64,000 nt of DNA from Planktomarina sp. (GCA_020630595.1 JAHDBC010000011.1:1-64000), one strand, 5' to 3'; positions 34,469-42,739 are shown, counted from the first letter of the stretch. Notes: generated by a model from the letters alone, not told the origin. Numbers and translations are program-made.

Positions 34469-35014
34469 TACCTTGGGCGCCATGATGCGCAGAACGTTAT
34501 CGCGCAGCCAGAAATGCCGCCAGATGTGAAACAGCGCATGTCCGATGATCAAAAACCCCAGCGCATAGAACTGATAGATATGCAGCTTGCCGATAATGTG
34601 ATTGGCCTGTTCCCAATCCATTGGCGGTGCGATGGGCAGAAACCCCCCGGCCTTTAACAGCTTGTGCGATGTCAGGCCCAACAGGAACCCGCCAAGGGCC
34701 ACCAGAAACAGACCCCAGATGATCGTCTTGTGCATGATTGGATGAATCCATCTGGCCCACCCTGTCAGCTTTGGCCCGGGGCGGCTGGCAAGACCGCGAA
34801 AGATGTGATCGACCGTCCAGATCAGGCATCCGGTCACAAAGATCAGCGCCAGATTGGAATGGACCATAAACGCCCAGTTGCCGATGGGCACGACATCATC
34901 CGGGGTGACCAAGACAAACCAGATAAACAGCGGAATCATCAGCAGATGACCCCACTTCAGCAAGCTGCGCCGGTTGGGAATCCGGCGACGCCATGATGTT
35001 TGGGAACGCAACAC
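34451..35014 (-). CDS. b-type cytochrome-like four-helix membrane protein
   Basis: A 187-residue membrane protein with about four helices and multiple His placed for haem binding: KWGHLL near residue 23, MVHSNL near 52, HPIMHK near 90-96, and HIYQFYALGFLIIGHALFHIW near 145-166. This layout suggests a cytochrome b561/ferric-reductase-like di-haem cytochrome b. Neither partner nor electron donor is visible nearby. It is divergent from nothing close: the SPFH-GYF gene ends 74 bp downstream of its start region on the same strand. Function is inferred from His placement only. Confidence 0.75.
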   Translation of the reverse strand: MLRSQTSWRRRIPNRRSLLKWGHLLMIPLFIWFVLVTPDDVVPIGNWAFMVHSNLALIFVTGCLIWTVDHIFRGLASRPGPKLTGWARWIHPIMHKTIIWGLFLVALGGFLLGLTSHKLLKAGGFLPIAPPMDWEQANHIIGKLHIYQFYALGFLIIGHALFHIWRHFWLRDNVLRIMAPKVLHRFL

Positions 35015-35087
35015 GTTTGTCTGATCCTGTCTTGGCTTTCGCAGACACGTAGAACGGGATCAGAAAGTTTCACGTGCCTGCGATTTT

Positions 35088-36194
35088 TTACGCAGGCGGC
35101 GGTGGTGGCGGCAGGATCGTGAACAACTGCGCCAGTTCCTGCACATCTTCCGCCTTAAGCCATCCATCCTGGCCCGGTGTCCAAACATGGGTGTCGCGGC
35201 TTAACGAACCGTCTGCGGCCATTTGGCCCAATGTTGCCTTGGAAAACGGGCCTTTGGTTTTGCCGTTTTCAGCAATGTGCCAGACATGTTCCACCGGTGG
35301 GGGCGGCGGCGCCATCGGCGCGGCGGGGGCAGGGCGTGCGCCCCATGGTCCGGGTTGTGCCATTTGGTTCATCATCTGCATGCCCATCGCAGCCCCGACG
35401 CCCATGCCCATGGCGTCACCTGCAGCACCGCCTTGGCCCATGGATTCGGCGGCTTTCCATTTCAGATGATCATCCAGATTGCCTGCAATCCCCCGGCTGG
35501 TGCGGTCGTCCAATGCGGATTCGACAGCCGGTGGCAGGCTGATGTTTTCGATATACAGTTCGGGCAACGACAGCCCATAAGCTGCAATTTTCGGGTCAAT
35601 GGCTTCGGCGACAAGCTTGCCCAGATCGCCCGTATTGGCCGCCATATCCAAAACCGGAATGCCCGACGATGCGATGGCCTGGCTGAACTGTTGCACGATG
35701 ATGTTGCGGATCTGGAACGTGATTTCATCGGCAGTGAATTCACCATCGGTGCCCACAATTTCGCGCAGGAACAGGGCGGGGTCTGCGACCCGGACCGAAT
35801 AGGTGCCGAACGCGCGCAAGCGGACAGCGCCGAATTCTGGGTCGCGGCACATAATCGGGTTTTTGGTGCCCCATTTCATGTTCGTCATACGGGTCGTGTT
35901 GACGAAATAGATTTCGGATTTGAACGGCGACTGGAACCCGTGATCCCAATGGTTCAGCGTCGTCAGGATCGGCATGTTGTTGGTTTCCAACATATACAGC
36001 CCCGGCGTGAACACATCAGCCAGCTGTCCTTCGTGGATGAACACCGCCGCTTGCCCTTCGCGTACCGTTAGCTTGGCCCCGTATTTGATTTCATGGCCTT
36101 CGCGTTCAAACCGCCAGACCATGGTGTCACGGGTGTCGTCTGTCCAATGAATGACGTCGATGAATTGGCCGGACAAAAAATCAAAGATACCCAT
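35088..36194 (-). CDS. SPFH (band 7/prohibitin-like) protein with C-terminal GYF_2 domain
   Basis: A 368-residue protein. An SPFH domain of the 'virion core/LS-DI' type (about 30-230) begins WRFEREGHEIKYGAKLTVREGQ, then a low-complexity region rich in Met, Gly and Ala (about 245-275), a Pro-rich linker with APMAPPPPPVEHVW, and a GYF_2 domain (about 300-360) with VWHIAENGKTKGPFSK and HVWTPGQDGW. GYF_2 binds Pro-rich peptides, probably including the tail PPPPPPA. SPFH proteins assemble on membranes. It ends four bases after the DUF2927 gene's stop region on the same strand, so it is part of the TelA-XpaC operon. Confidence 0.85.
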   Translation of the reverse strand: MGIFDFLSGQFIDVIHWTDDTRDTMVWRFEREGHEIKYGAKLTVREGQAAVFIHEGQLADVFTPGLYMLETNNMPILTTLNHWDHGFQSPFKSEIYFVNTTRMTNMKWGTKNPIMCRDPEFGAVRLRAFGTYSVRVADPALFLREIVGTDGEFTADEITFQIRNIIVQQFSQAIASSGIPVLDMAANTGDLGKLVAEAIDPKIAAYGLSLPELYIENISLPPAVESALDDRTSRGIAGNLDDHLKWKAAESMGQGGAAGDAMGMGVGAAMGMQMMNQMAQPGPWGARPAPAAPMAPPPPPVEHVWHIAENGKTKGPFSKATLGQMAADGSLSRDTHVWTPGQDGWLKAEDVQELAQLFTILPPPPPPA

Positions 36195-36197
36195 GAG

Positions 36198-37163
36198 TCA
36201 GGCTCCTTCGTTAGTGAGTTGCATTGCGATACGGTCGATGATCGGACTTGCTTCAGCCAATGTCATACCGGGCTTTAAGTCCGGGTGATAGAGCATCTGC
36301 AAAAGCTTACGGTCCAACGCCGTCAGCGTGGCGTATTGATCGTCGTCGTTAAAGATTGATGGATTGGCCACGGGGCTGTCATTTGTCAGGCCAAGCGCTT
36401 GTGTGATTTCTTCCTGAATGCAGGCCAGTTGCAGGATCGGAGGCAATTCTTCGCGGATGATCACCATGCCAAATCCGCGCACATCCTGCTGATCGTACGT
36501 GATGACCATGCATTGATCCGTGCGCCGCATCTGCTGGATCAGTTGAATGTCAAAGCTGCTGGGTCCGGGTGCCACTATGCCTGCGGGGGTCGGTGCCAAG
36601 GCCATGCGTTCGCCGTCGTTCACAACATAGACGATCAGCTGGCGGCCAATCCATGGGTGCGTTCCGGTCTTCAGGCCCGTTAGATCCGTCACGGTGCCAA
36701 GCACCGATCGGACTTGGGATTTGATGCGGTCACGCGACGCTTCACTGACTGATGGGCCGAACTGCAAAACGACACCCAGCGATTTATCCCACCGCTGCAG
36801 CGCACGGGTTGTTGTGGAAAATTCATCCCGAAATGCAAGTGATTTGAATATGCGGGCGACTTGATCAGGGGATGCGTTCGCACCAACCGTTGATCCGTCG
36901 TTCAGCAGCCCGGCGGATTGCTGTGTCCGGGCGATGCGGGCGTAGTATAGCCGCAATTCATTGCTGGTGGGCGATGCAGCGACCGGGACAGGAACAGGTT
37001 GCGGCATGGGGATGCCGGGATTTTCCGGCACGATCAATGGGCCGGATGGGGGCGGCGGTGAAACTTCGGGGGCGCCGCCACCGATAAGACCGGACGGAAT
37101 GTAAGAACAAGCGGCGACCGAAAGGGCCGCCGCCATAAAAATTGCAGGGCGCAAAAGCGCCAA
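36198..37163 (-). CDS. DUF2927 lipoprotein
   Basis: About 321 residues. A lipoprotein signal, LALLRPAIFMAAALSVAAC (Cys at about 19), leads into a Pro-rich linker (PPPPSGPLIVP) and a DUF2927 domain (about 85-320): FGMVIIREELPPILQLACIQ and EITQALGLTNDS lie around its conserved centre. The start is probably TTG at 37163, one base after the TelA stop (37165), because it begins the signal peptide; ATG 37136 would truncate it. The domain occurs in Rhodobacterales secreted proteins with unknown function. It lies in the TelA-XpaC operon, with the SPFH-GYF gene just downstream. Confidence 0.75.
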   Translation of the reverse strand: MALLRPAIFMAAALSVAACSYIPSGLIGGGAPEVSPPPPSGPLIVPENPGIPMPQPVPVPVAASPTSNELRLYYARIARTQQSAGLLNDGSTVGANASPDQVARIFKSLAFRDEFSTTTRALQRWDKSLGVVLQFGPSVSEASRDRIKSQVRSVLGTVTDLTGLKTGTHPWIGRQLIVYVVNDGERMALAPTPAGIVAPGPSSFDIQLIQQMRRTDQCMVITYDQQDVRGFGMVIIREELPPILQLACIQEEITQALGLTNDSPVANPSIFNDDDQYATLTALDRKLLQMLYHPDLKPGMTLAEASPIIDRIAMQLTNEGA

Positions 37164-37164
37164 G

Positions 37165-38358
37165 TTACTTTTGGTCCACAGATGTGCCGACAGAATATCC
37201 GTCGGAAGACCCCGATGCCTTGGCCGCAGCCAACACATCGCGCAGTTCTTTTTCCATCGATTGCAGTTCGCTTTCGGCTTCGGCGCGTTTGGCCTTGCCT
37301 TCGTCTGCGATGCGCAGGCTGTCTTCGACGGTGGCGATCAGTTCGGCATTGGCTTTCTTGATGGCTTCGATATCAAACACGCCGCGTTCCATTTCTTCGC
37401 GCACCACTTTGTTGGCTTCGCGCAGGTTGGTGGCGTTCGCCGTCAGCAGTTCGTTGGTCAGATCAGACGCTTCGCGCACGGCTTCTGCCGCTTCTTTGGA
37501 CCGTTGAATGGTCACGGCCTGCGCCAGTTGGGTTTCCCACAGCGGCACGGTGTTGACCAAGGTCGAATTGATCTTGGTGACCAGCGATTTGTCGTTTTCC
37601 TGCACCAGACGGATCGACGGCAGGGATTGCATCGTGACCTGACGGGTCAATTTCAGATCATGCACCCGGCGTTCCAGATCATCACGGGCCGACCGCAGAT
37701 CGCGCAATTCCTGCGCCTTGATCACCTGATCGTTTTCCGGCGCCTTTTCCACTTCTGCTGCTTTGGCAGGAATGGTTTTTTCGTCCAGTTCTTTCAGCTT
37801 GGCTTCACCGGCGGCGATATAAATCGCCAGTTCGTCGTAAAATTCCAGCGTCTTTTCGTACAGGACATCCAAGCTTTCGATGTCTTTCAGCAGGGTATGT
37901 TCGTGGTCCAACAGGTTGGCCGTGATCTTGTCGATCTGGCCCTGAACGGTTTCAAACCGCGCCACGAATTTCGCCATCGGCGCCGCGCGGCCCAAAAGAC
38001 GTTCCCACCAGCTTTGCTTGCGGCGCACGTCCAGTTCAGACACGGAAAATCCGCGGATGGTGGTGACCATGTCGCGCAAGGAATCCCCTGCAGGGCCAAC
38101 ATCCTTGTTGCGCACACCTGCCAGCATGGATTGTGAAATTGTTTGCAGTTCCGCTTGGGCGGCGGACCCGAAAGAAATGATCGACTGGGTGTCGGTCATA
38201 TCGATTTCGTCGATGCGTTTCTTAATGTCTTTGGCAACGGCTTTCGGGGCCTCTTCATAAACCACCAGGGCGGTCGATGGTTCGGGCAATGTCACAGCGG
38301 CGCGTTCTGCCACTGCGGTCGTTTCGGCCGCGGCCTTTTTTGCGATTTCTTCAGACAT
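37165..38358 (-). CDS. TelA family (toxic anion resistance-like) protein
   Basis: A 397-residue, largely coiled-coil, acidic cytoplasmic protein. The TelA/KlaA pattern is present: QSIISFGSAAQAELQTISQS (about 58-77), SWWERLLGRAAPMAKFVARFE, and IRLVQENDKSLVTKINSTLVNTVPLWE (about 253-279, quoted in part), then long helices. TelA is linked to tellurite and other oxyanion resistance and to XpaC, its neighbour here. The function is poorly defined; membrane-bound complexes with SPFH proteins are a possibility. It is 11 bp after XpaC's stop and one base before the DUF2927 start, showing a tightly packed operon. Confidence 0.9.
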   Translation of the reverse strand: MSEEIAKKAAAETTAVAERAAVTLPEPSTALVVYEEAPKAVAKDIKKRIDEIDMTDTQSIISFGSAAQAELQTISQSMLAGVRNKDVGPAGDSLRDMVTTIRGFSVSELDVRRKQSWWERLLGRAAPMAKFVARFETVQGQIDKITANLLDHEHTLLKDIESLDVLYEKTLEFYDELAIYIAAGEAKLKELDEKTIPAKAAEVEKAPENDQVIKAQELRDLRSARDDLERRVHDLKLTRQVTMQSLPSIRLVQENDKSLVTKINSTLVNTVPLWETQLAQAVTIQRSKEAAEAVREASDLTNELLTANATNLREANKVVREEMERGVFDIEAIKKANAELIATVEDSLRIADEGKAKRAEAESELQSMEKELRDVLAAAKASGSSDGYSVGTSVDQK

Positions 38359-38369
38359 GGTGGTCCCCT

Positions 38370-39251
38370 CTATTGTTCTGGTGTCAGCCCTTCGCGGGCC
38401 AGACGGTCCCGCAGGACCTTCATTTCGATATCCAGATCGGTTTTGTTGTTGGCCAAAAGCGTTTCGGTTTTGGCGGCAAAGTTGCCTTCTAGATCGTCCA
38501 GAAAGGCTTCAAATTCCGCACGCACCTGCGGGTCACGTTTACGTTTGTACAAGGCCGCAAATTTCTGTGTCGCGTCTTTTGCGCCTGTCAGATAGACCGA
38601 CATGAATTTCCGCGCTGCGGTCAAATCTTGCGGATCTTCTTCGACCCGACGAAACAGGGTGCGGGCGCGGGCGGTGAATTTGCCAATCCGCGCTTCCATC
38701 GGTCTGTCGCCCAGATCTGCGGCGGTGGCTTCCATGATGGACAACGATTTTTCCGCTTCTTCCACAACGGCAGCAACGCGGTTTTGTTGGAAGGCGTTCA
38801 CCCCATCAAAGCCCTTGTCCTTCATCGGGTCGGGACCAAAGGCGAACAGGTGCAGCCCCATGCCCACCAGCGCGGGGATGACACCCAAAACACCGCTGTC
38901 AGTGAAGGCAACAAGGGTCAGCCCCAGTGCAATCAGGACGGATGCAAAGATTTTGCGCGGAATGGCCGGGCGACGGGCAACAGTGCGGGCATCATAGGCT
39001 TCATGGGCCAGCACCCCTTCACGGGTCAGCCATGCAGCCAGCAAAAGCACGGCACCGCCAGCGGCCTTCAAGCCGAATTCGATTTCGCTGCTGCCCCAGA
39101 TCGTGCCCAGCAAGGGCAGGGGGGCCAAAAACAACATGTTGACCCGGGCCCCCGCCTTGCGCGGTGTGGCATCCGTGTAAGGTGTGGGCGTGGTGTCATC
39201 GGTCGGTTGCGAACCATCCGGGCTGAATTTGCCGCCAAAACGTTGGGCCAT
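38370..39251 (-). CDS. XpaC family (5-bromo-4-chloroindolyl phosphate hydrolysis) protein
   Basis: A 293-residue membrane protein: a Thr/Pro-rich N-terminus, four hydrophobic helices (about 38-135), and a cytoplasmic C-terminal helical domain that includes LSIMEATAADLGDRPMEARIG and FMSVYLTGAKDAT. This is the XpaC family, always near TelA in many bacteria. The historical name comes from a hydrolysis phenotype and not from a known enzyme. I chose ATG 39251; a GTG at 39263 is possible but overlaps the stop of the micro-ORF upstream. It leads the operon XpaC-TelA-DUF2927-SPFH/GYF. Confidence 0.85.
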   Translation of the reverse strand: MAQRFGGKFSPDGSQPTDDTTPTPYTDATPRKAGARVNMLFLAPLPLLGTIWGSSEIEFGLKAAGGAVLLLAAWLTREGVLAHEAYDARTVARRPAIPRKIFASVLIALGLTLVAFTDSGVLGVIPALVGMGLHLFAFGPDPMKDKGFDGVNAFQQNRVAAVVEEAEKSLSIMEATAADLGDRPMEARIGKFTARARTLFRRVEEDPQDLTAARKFMSVYLTGAKDATQKFAALYKRKRDPQVRAEFEAFLDDLEGNFAAKTETLLANNKTDLDIEMKVLRDRLAREGLTPEQ

Positions 39252-39252
39252 T

Positions 39253-39336
39253 TTAGAACCCACCCGTTGCGCAAATGTAAACGATGAGTACGAACAAAGC
39301 CGTCCCCGCCATTTTCTGCAGACCTGTTCCCGACAC
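39253..39336 (-). CDS. 27-residue membrane micro-ORF preceding XpaC
   Basis: A GTG-initiated ORF of 27 codons, product MSGTGLQKMAGTALFVLIVY then ICATGGF: one hydrophobic helix between a short polar start and a GG end. The Shine-Dalgarno gaaagggaa is six bases before the GTG, as good as any in the window. Its TAA ends one base before the ATG of the XpaC gene, so it looks translationally coupled. I do not recognise it; proteins this small are usually missed. It may be a small subunit of the TelA/XpaC complex or a leader peptide that sets XpaC translation. Confidence 0.55.
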   Translation of the reverse strand: MSGTGLQKMAGTALFVLIVYICATGGF

Positions 39337-39396
39337 CAAATTCCCTTTCACCGTTTCGTGATCGATATGGGGACGCATGCGCCCCCATGCCAGTGT

Positions 39397-40215
39397 TTAG
39401 TGGCTCTTTTGTTGCGCCATGCGTTCCGCATCCAGTTTGCGGCGGTAGCCGGATTGGATGATTTCCACGGCGAACAGAACGATCACAGCGAAATAGAACG
39501 TCGTTTTGGACATGGGCACCAACGGGTAGCCCAGGATTTTCAATGCCAACTCATCATCGTGCATCGCATGGGATGCGGCAACGCCCGCCTCCCCGATCAG
39601 CACGACACCCACGATCAGCAGGATGAACAGGCCCAGCACTTCGTACATGCGGTTCTTTTCCAAAAAGCGCGTGACCCCATCGGCCAACAGCAGCATCGCA
39701 AGGCCCGACAACAAGATTGCCGCCGCCAAAATCGGGAACACATCCGTGATCGCAATGGCCGACAGGACGGAATCAAAGCTGAAGATCAAATTCATGAACA
39801 CGATCAGCGCAATCACCTTAGCCGCTGATTTTCCTGACTTATTTTCGATGTCGTTGGACAAATGATGCACGGTCAGCATGTGGCTGATTTCTTTGACGGC
39901 CGTGTACATGATGAATATGCCACCAAACAGAAAGACCACCGTGGCAAAGTTGATGCCGCCGCTGATGTAGTCGTTGTTCAAAATCAGGAACGGATCGGCC
40001 AGCGCGTCGATCAGGTTGACCATCGCAAACAGCAAGATCACCCGCAGCGCGACGGCAATGATGATGCCCCAAAACCGCACCGCGCGTTGTTGCGCCACAG
40101 GTGCGCGTTGGCTTTCGATTGAGATATACAACAGGTTATCAAATCCCAGCACAGCCTGCAAAAAGCACAGCATCAGCAGGTTGCCCAGATTTTCCAGTGT
40201 GAGCAGGTCAGCCAT
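39397..40215 (-). CDS. TerC family integral membrane protein
   Basis: A 272-residue membrane protein with about seven or eight helices. TerC landmarks are GFDNLLYIS (about 23-31) and FSFDSVLSAIAI (about 147-158), each with the metal-binding-type Asp. TerC proteins are tied to tellurite resistance, Mn2+ export and membrane-linked stress responses. ATG 40215 with gaggga upstream is preferred to the frame from 40275, which adds 20 residues overlapping the rluB end. Its 3' end lies 60 bp from the micro-ORF start and it precedes the XpaC-TelA set on the same strand. Confidence 0.9.
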   Translation of the reverse strand: MADLLTLENLGNLLMLCFLQAVLGFDNLLYISIESQRAPVAQQRAVRFWGIIIAVALRVILLFAMVNLIDALADPFLILNNDYISGGINFATVVFLFGGIFIMYTAVKEISHMLTVHHLSNDIENKSGKSAAKVIALIVFMNLIFSFDSVLSAIAITDVFPILAAAILLSGLAMLLLADGVTRFLEKNRMYEVLGLFILLIVGVVLIGEAGVAASHAMHDDELALKILGYPLVPMSKTTFYFAVIVLFAVEIIQSGYRRKLDAERMAQQKSH

Positions 40216-40271
40216 CTTCGGTCCCTCAGTGTTCTTTGTTAACGCATGTTTGCGCCAGTGGGCGCGGGGGA

Positions 40272-41054
40272 TCAACTGTTTCTAGGGCGTTTGGGTCGCT
40301 TTGACTTGGGGGAAAGTTTTGGTTTTTGGGTCCATCCCATCTGGTCGGCCAGAACCCGGGGGCGAATTTCTTCGACTTCACCCGCCTTCAGGTCGCGCAG
40401 CTGGAACGGGCCATAGCTGATCCGGATCAGGCGGTTGACGCTGTAGCCCAGATGTTCCATGGCGCGGCGGATTTCGCGGTTCTTGCCTTCTTTCAACCCG
40501 ATGGTGGCCCAGGCGTTGGCACCCATCTGCTTGTCCAGCGTCACCTCCATCGGGCGGAACCGTTCGCCGTCAATGGTCACGCCTTTGGTCAGGGGGGTCA
40601 GGCTGTCGTCTTTCAGATAGCCCTTGATCCGCACGCGGTAACGCCGGGTCCAGCCTGTGTCGGGCAGTTCCAGCTTGCGTTTGACACCGCCGTCGTTGGT
40701 CAACAACAGCAACCCTTCGGAATTCAAATCCAACCGCCCCACGGTCATCACGCGGGGTAAGTCATTGGGAAGATGGTCAAAAACCGTCTCGCGCCCTTTT
40801 TCATCCTTGGTCGTTGTGACCAAACCGACCGGCTTGTGGTACAGCCACAGGCGGGGCTGTTCGGGTTCTTCGATTGGTTTTCCATCCACGGTGATCTGAT
40901 CGGCGACGGTGACGTTCAGCGCGGGGGATATGATCTGTGTGCCGTTCACTGTCACGCGCCCGGCTTCGATCATCTTTTCCGCTTCGCGCCGGCTGGCGAC
41001 CCCTGCACGGGACAGGACTTTGGCAATGCGGTCGCCTTTGGGGGTGTCGGTCAT
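40272..41054 (-). CDS. 23S rRNA pseudouridine synthase (RluB/RsuA family)
   Basis: A 260-residue RsuA-family enzyme: S4 RNA-binding domain (about 8-60, RIAKVLSRAGVASRREAEKM) then the catalytic domain with the active-site Asp109 (GRLDLNSEGLLLLTNDG) and the RNA-binding tail EGKNREIRRAMEHLG. It isomerises a uridine in large-subunit rRNA (RluB-like, position 2605 in E. coli) or a small-subunit one; the family assignment RluB is likely. The C-terminus is Lys/Arg-rich. ATG 41054 with ggcggagac upstream is preferred to 41087. It is divergent from tadA. Confidence 0.92.
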   Translation of the reverse strand: MTDTPKGDRIAKVLSRAGVASRREAEKMIEAGRVTVNGTQIISPALNVTVADQITVDGKPIEEPEQPRLWLYHKPVGLVTTTKDEKGRETVFDHLPNDLPRVMTVGRLDLNSEGLLLLTNDGGVKRKLELPDTGWTRRYRVRIKGYLKDDSLTPLTKGVTIDGERFRPMEVTLDKQMGANAWATIGLKEGKNREIRRAMEHLGYSVNRLIRISYGPFQLRDLKAGEVEEIRPRVLADQMGWTQKPKLSPKSKRPKRPRNS

Positions 41055-41128
41055 TTCAAGTCTCCGCCGTGGGGTGTTGTCTTGCACTAAGGGTTGCGAA
41101 GCGAAAATCCAACGGGCAAACCGATCCT

Positions 41129-41578
41129 ATGACATTTGCCCCCCATATGACCATCGCCCTGCAAGAGGCGCAAAAGGCCGCCGATGCGGGCGAAGTGCCC
41201 GTGGGCGCGGTCATTCTGGACCCCGACGGGCAGATCGTGGCGCGGGCCCATAATCTGACGCGCTGGGGCAATGACCCGACGGCCCACGCGGAAATCAGGG
41301 TCATTCGTGCCGCGTCACAGATCTTGGAACAGGAACGGTTGGAAGGCTGCACGCTGTTTGTCACTTTGGAACCCTGTGCGATGTGTGCAGGCGCCATTGC
41401 CCATGCCCGGATCAAGCGGGTGGTTTATGGCGCGGCGGACCCGAAATCGGGGGGCACGGATCACGGGGCGCGGGTGTTCGATCATCCCCAAACCCATCAC
41501 AAGCCAGAGGTGATCGGCGGCATCAACGAAGCAGCGTGCGAGGCGATATTACGCGACTTTTTTGCCGAAAAACGGTGA
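41129..41578 (+). CDS. tadA: tRNA-specific adenosine deaminase
   Basis: A 149-residue cytidine-deaminase-fold enzyme. Zinc ligands are His53 (TAHAE, with catalytic Glu55) and Cys83/Cys86 (PCAMC). It deaminates A34 of tRNA-Arg(ACG) to inosine, needed to read CGN codons. The length is normal. I place the start at ATG 41129, where homology begins; the frame extends back to 40937 through the divergent rluB gene. It stands 75 bp from rluB and before a repeat-rich gap. Confidence 0.95.
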   Translation: MTFAPHMTIALQEAQKAADAGEVPVGAVILDPDGQIVARAHNLTRWGNDPTAHAEIRVIRAASQILEQERLEGCTLFVTLEPCAMCAGAIAHARIKRVVYGAADPKSGGTDHGARVFDHPQTHHKPEVIGGINEAACEAILRDFFAEKR

Positions 41579-41580
41579 TG

Positions 41581-41616
41581 CACCCCCCGTACACCCCCTG
41601 TACACCCCCCGTACAG
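41581..41616 (+). repeat. Short tandem repeat, GTACAccccc x3 (11-bp period)
   Basis: GTACA occurs at 41589, 41600 and 41611 (spacing 11 each), separated by C-rich stretches. Three near-identical units lie two bases after the tadA stop codon. A simple slippage or recombination product is the likely origin. Confidence 0.75.
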
Positions 41617-41644
41617 ACAGCACGTGCAGCGAAACGGGTGAACA

Positions 41645-41667
41645 GGCGGTGGGTTGCACCCACCCTA
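41645..41667 (-). repeat. 23-nt hairpin element (TAGGGTGGGTGC..), copy A
   Basis: Read on the minus strand this is TAGGGTGGGTGCAACCCACC plus GCC; it folds as ggtgggt/acccacc around a 3-nt loop. It matches 21 of 23 positions with 63763-63785. It sits between tadA and the ceramidase-like gene, directly before the latter's ribosome site. Confidence 0.8.
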
Positions 41668-41693
41668 CGGCAGCGGGACCAAGGGATCTGGAC

Positions 41694-42356
41694 ATGAATT
41701 GGACCGAACAATTCGATGGGTATTGTGAACGGGTTGATCTGACCTACTGGTCGGAACCCTTCAACGCGGTGACCAATGCCGCTTTCATCCTTGCGGCCCT
41801 GATCATGGTGTATCGGTTGCGCGGCTCTGGCCTGACGGGCGGATATGTTTTGACCGCGATCCTGTTTGCCATCGGCATTGGGTCGTTTCTGTTTCACACC
41901 CACGCGACCGCCTGGGCGGCGCTGGCAGATGTGGCCCCGATCGGGATTTTCATTCTGGCCTATCTGTTTTTGGTCAATCGCGATGTGATGGGATGGCCCA
42001 GATGGGCGGCCGTGCTGGGGACAGCGGCGTTTGTGCCCTATGCGGCGGCGATGGTGCCGATCTTTAACGCCGTGCCGTTCATGCAAATTTCCAATTTCTA
42101 TTGGACGGTGCCGCTTTTGTTGCTGATCTACGCGCCATTCGTGCGCCGGGTCCGCCCTGCGACGGCGCGGGGGATGTTGATCGGGGCGGCGATTCTGTCG
42201 GTGTCGATCACGCTGCGATCATTGGATGAAATTCTGTGCGATGCATTCCCGATTGGCACGCATATTTTCTGGCACATCCTGAATGGCCTGATGTTGGGCT
42301 GGATGATCGAAGTTTACCGCCGCCACATGCTTGCCGAACGGGCAGGGGCGGTCTAA
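41694..42356 (+). CDS. Ceramidase domain (alkaline ceramidase/PAQR-like) membrane protein
   Basis: A 220-residue seven-helix protein. Histidine/aspartate positions of the ceramidase superfamily are present: PFNAVTNAAF near residues 22-31, SFLFHTHATAW (about 64-74), LDEILCDAF (about 178-186) and HIFWHILNG (about 190-198). In characterised members these coordinate zinc to hydrolyse amide or ester bonds of lipids. Bacterial homologues are poorly studied. aaggga before ATG 41694 sets the start, as the upstream 44 residues of the frame from 41562 contain low-complexity repeat DNA. gatC follows after 31 bp. Confidence 0.8.
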   Translation: MNWTEQFDGYCERVDLTYWSEPFNAVTNAAFILAALIMVYRLRGSGLTGGYVLTAILFAIGIGSFLFHTHATAWAALADVAPIGIFILAYLFLVNRDVMGWPRWAAVLGTAAFVPYAAAMVPIFNAVPFMQISNFYWTVPLLLLIYAPFVRRVRPATARGMLIGAAILSVSITLRSLDEILCDAFPIGTHIFWHILNGLMLGWMIEVYRRHMLAERAGAV

Positions 42357-42387
42357 ACCGCGCGGGTATTCTGAAAGGGGACAATCC

Positions 42388-42675
42388 ATGGCGATTGATA
42401 CCGAAACAGCGGCCAAGGTCGCAAAGCTGGCCCGGATCAAGGTGGAAGAGGCTGACCTGCCCGCGCTGGCCGATGAATTCAGCGCGATCCTTGGGTTTAT
42501 TGAACAGCTGAACGAAGTGGATGTGGATGGGGTCGACCCCATGACATCGGTCACGCCCATGCGCCTGTACCGCCGCGAAGATGTGGTCACCGATGGCGAC
42601 ATTCAGCAAAGCGTCTTGAAGAACGCACCCGACGCACGCGAAGGGTTCTTCGCTGTGCCGCAGGTCGTGGAATAA
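42388..42675 (+). CDS. gatC: Aspartyl/glutamyl-tRNA amidotransferase subunit C
   Basis: A 95-residue GatC with the usual ARIKVEEADLPALADEF and DVDGVDPMTSVTPM signature. It stabilises GatA in the GatCAB complex that transamidates Glu-tRNA-Gln and Asp-tRNA-Asn. gaaagggg precedes ATG 42388. gatA follows after 64 bp; gatB is not in the window, so the set is split as in many alphaproteobacteria. Confidence 0.95.
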   Translation: MAIDTETAAKVAKLARIKVEEADLPALADEFSAILGFIEQLNEVDVDGVDPMTSVTPMRLYRREDVVTDGDIQQSVLKNAPDAREGFFAVPQVVE

Positions 42676-42739
42676 CCCAATCCAGTTATGTCGGGCCGAG
42701 GATTTGATCGCCAAGGTCCCAAGATTTTAGGACACACCC

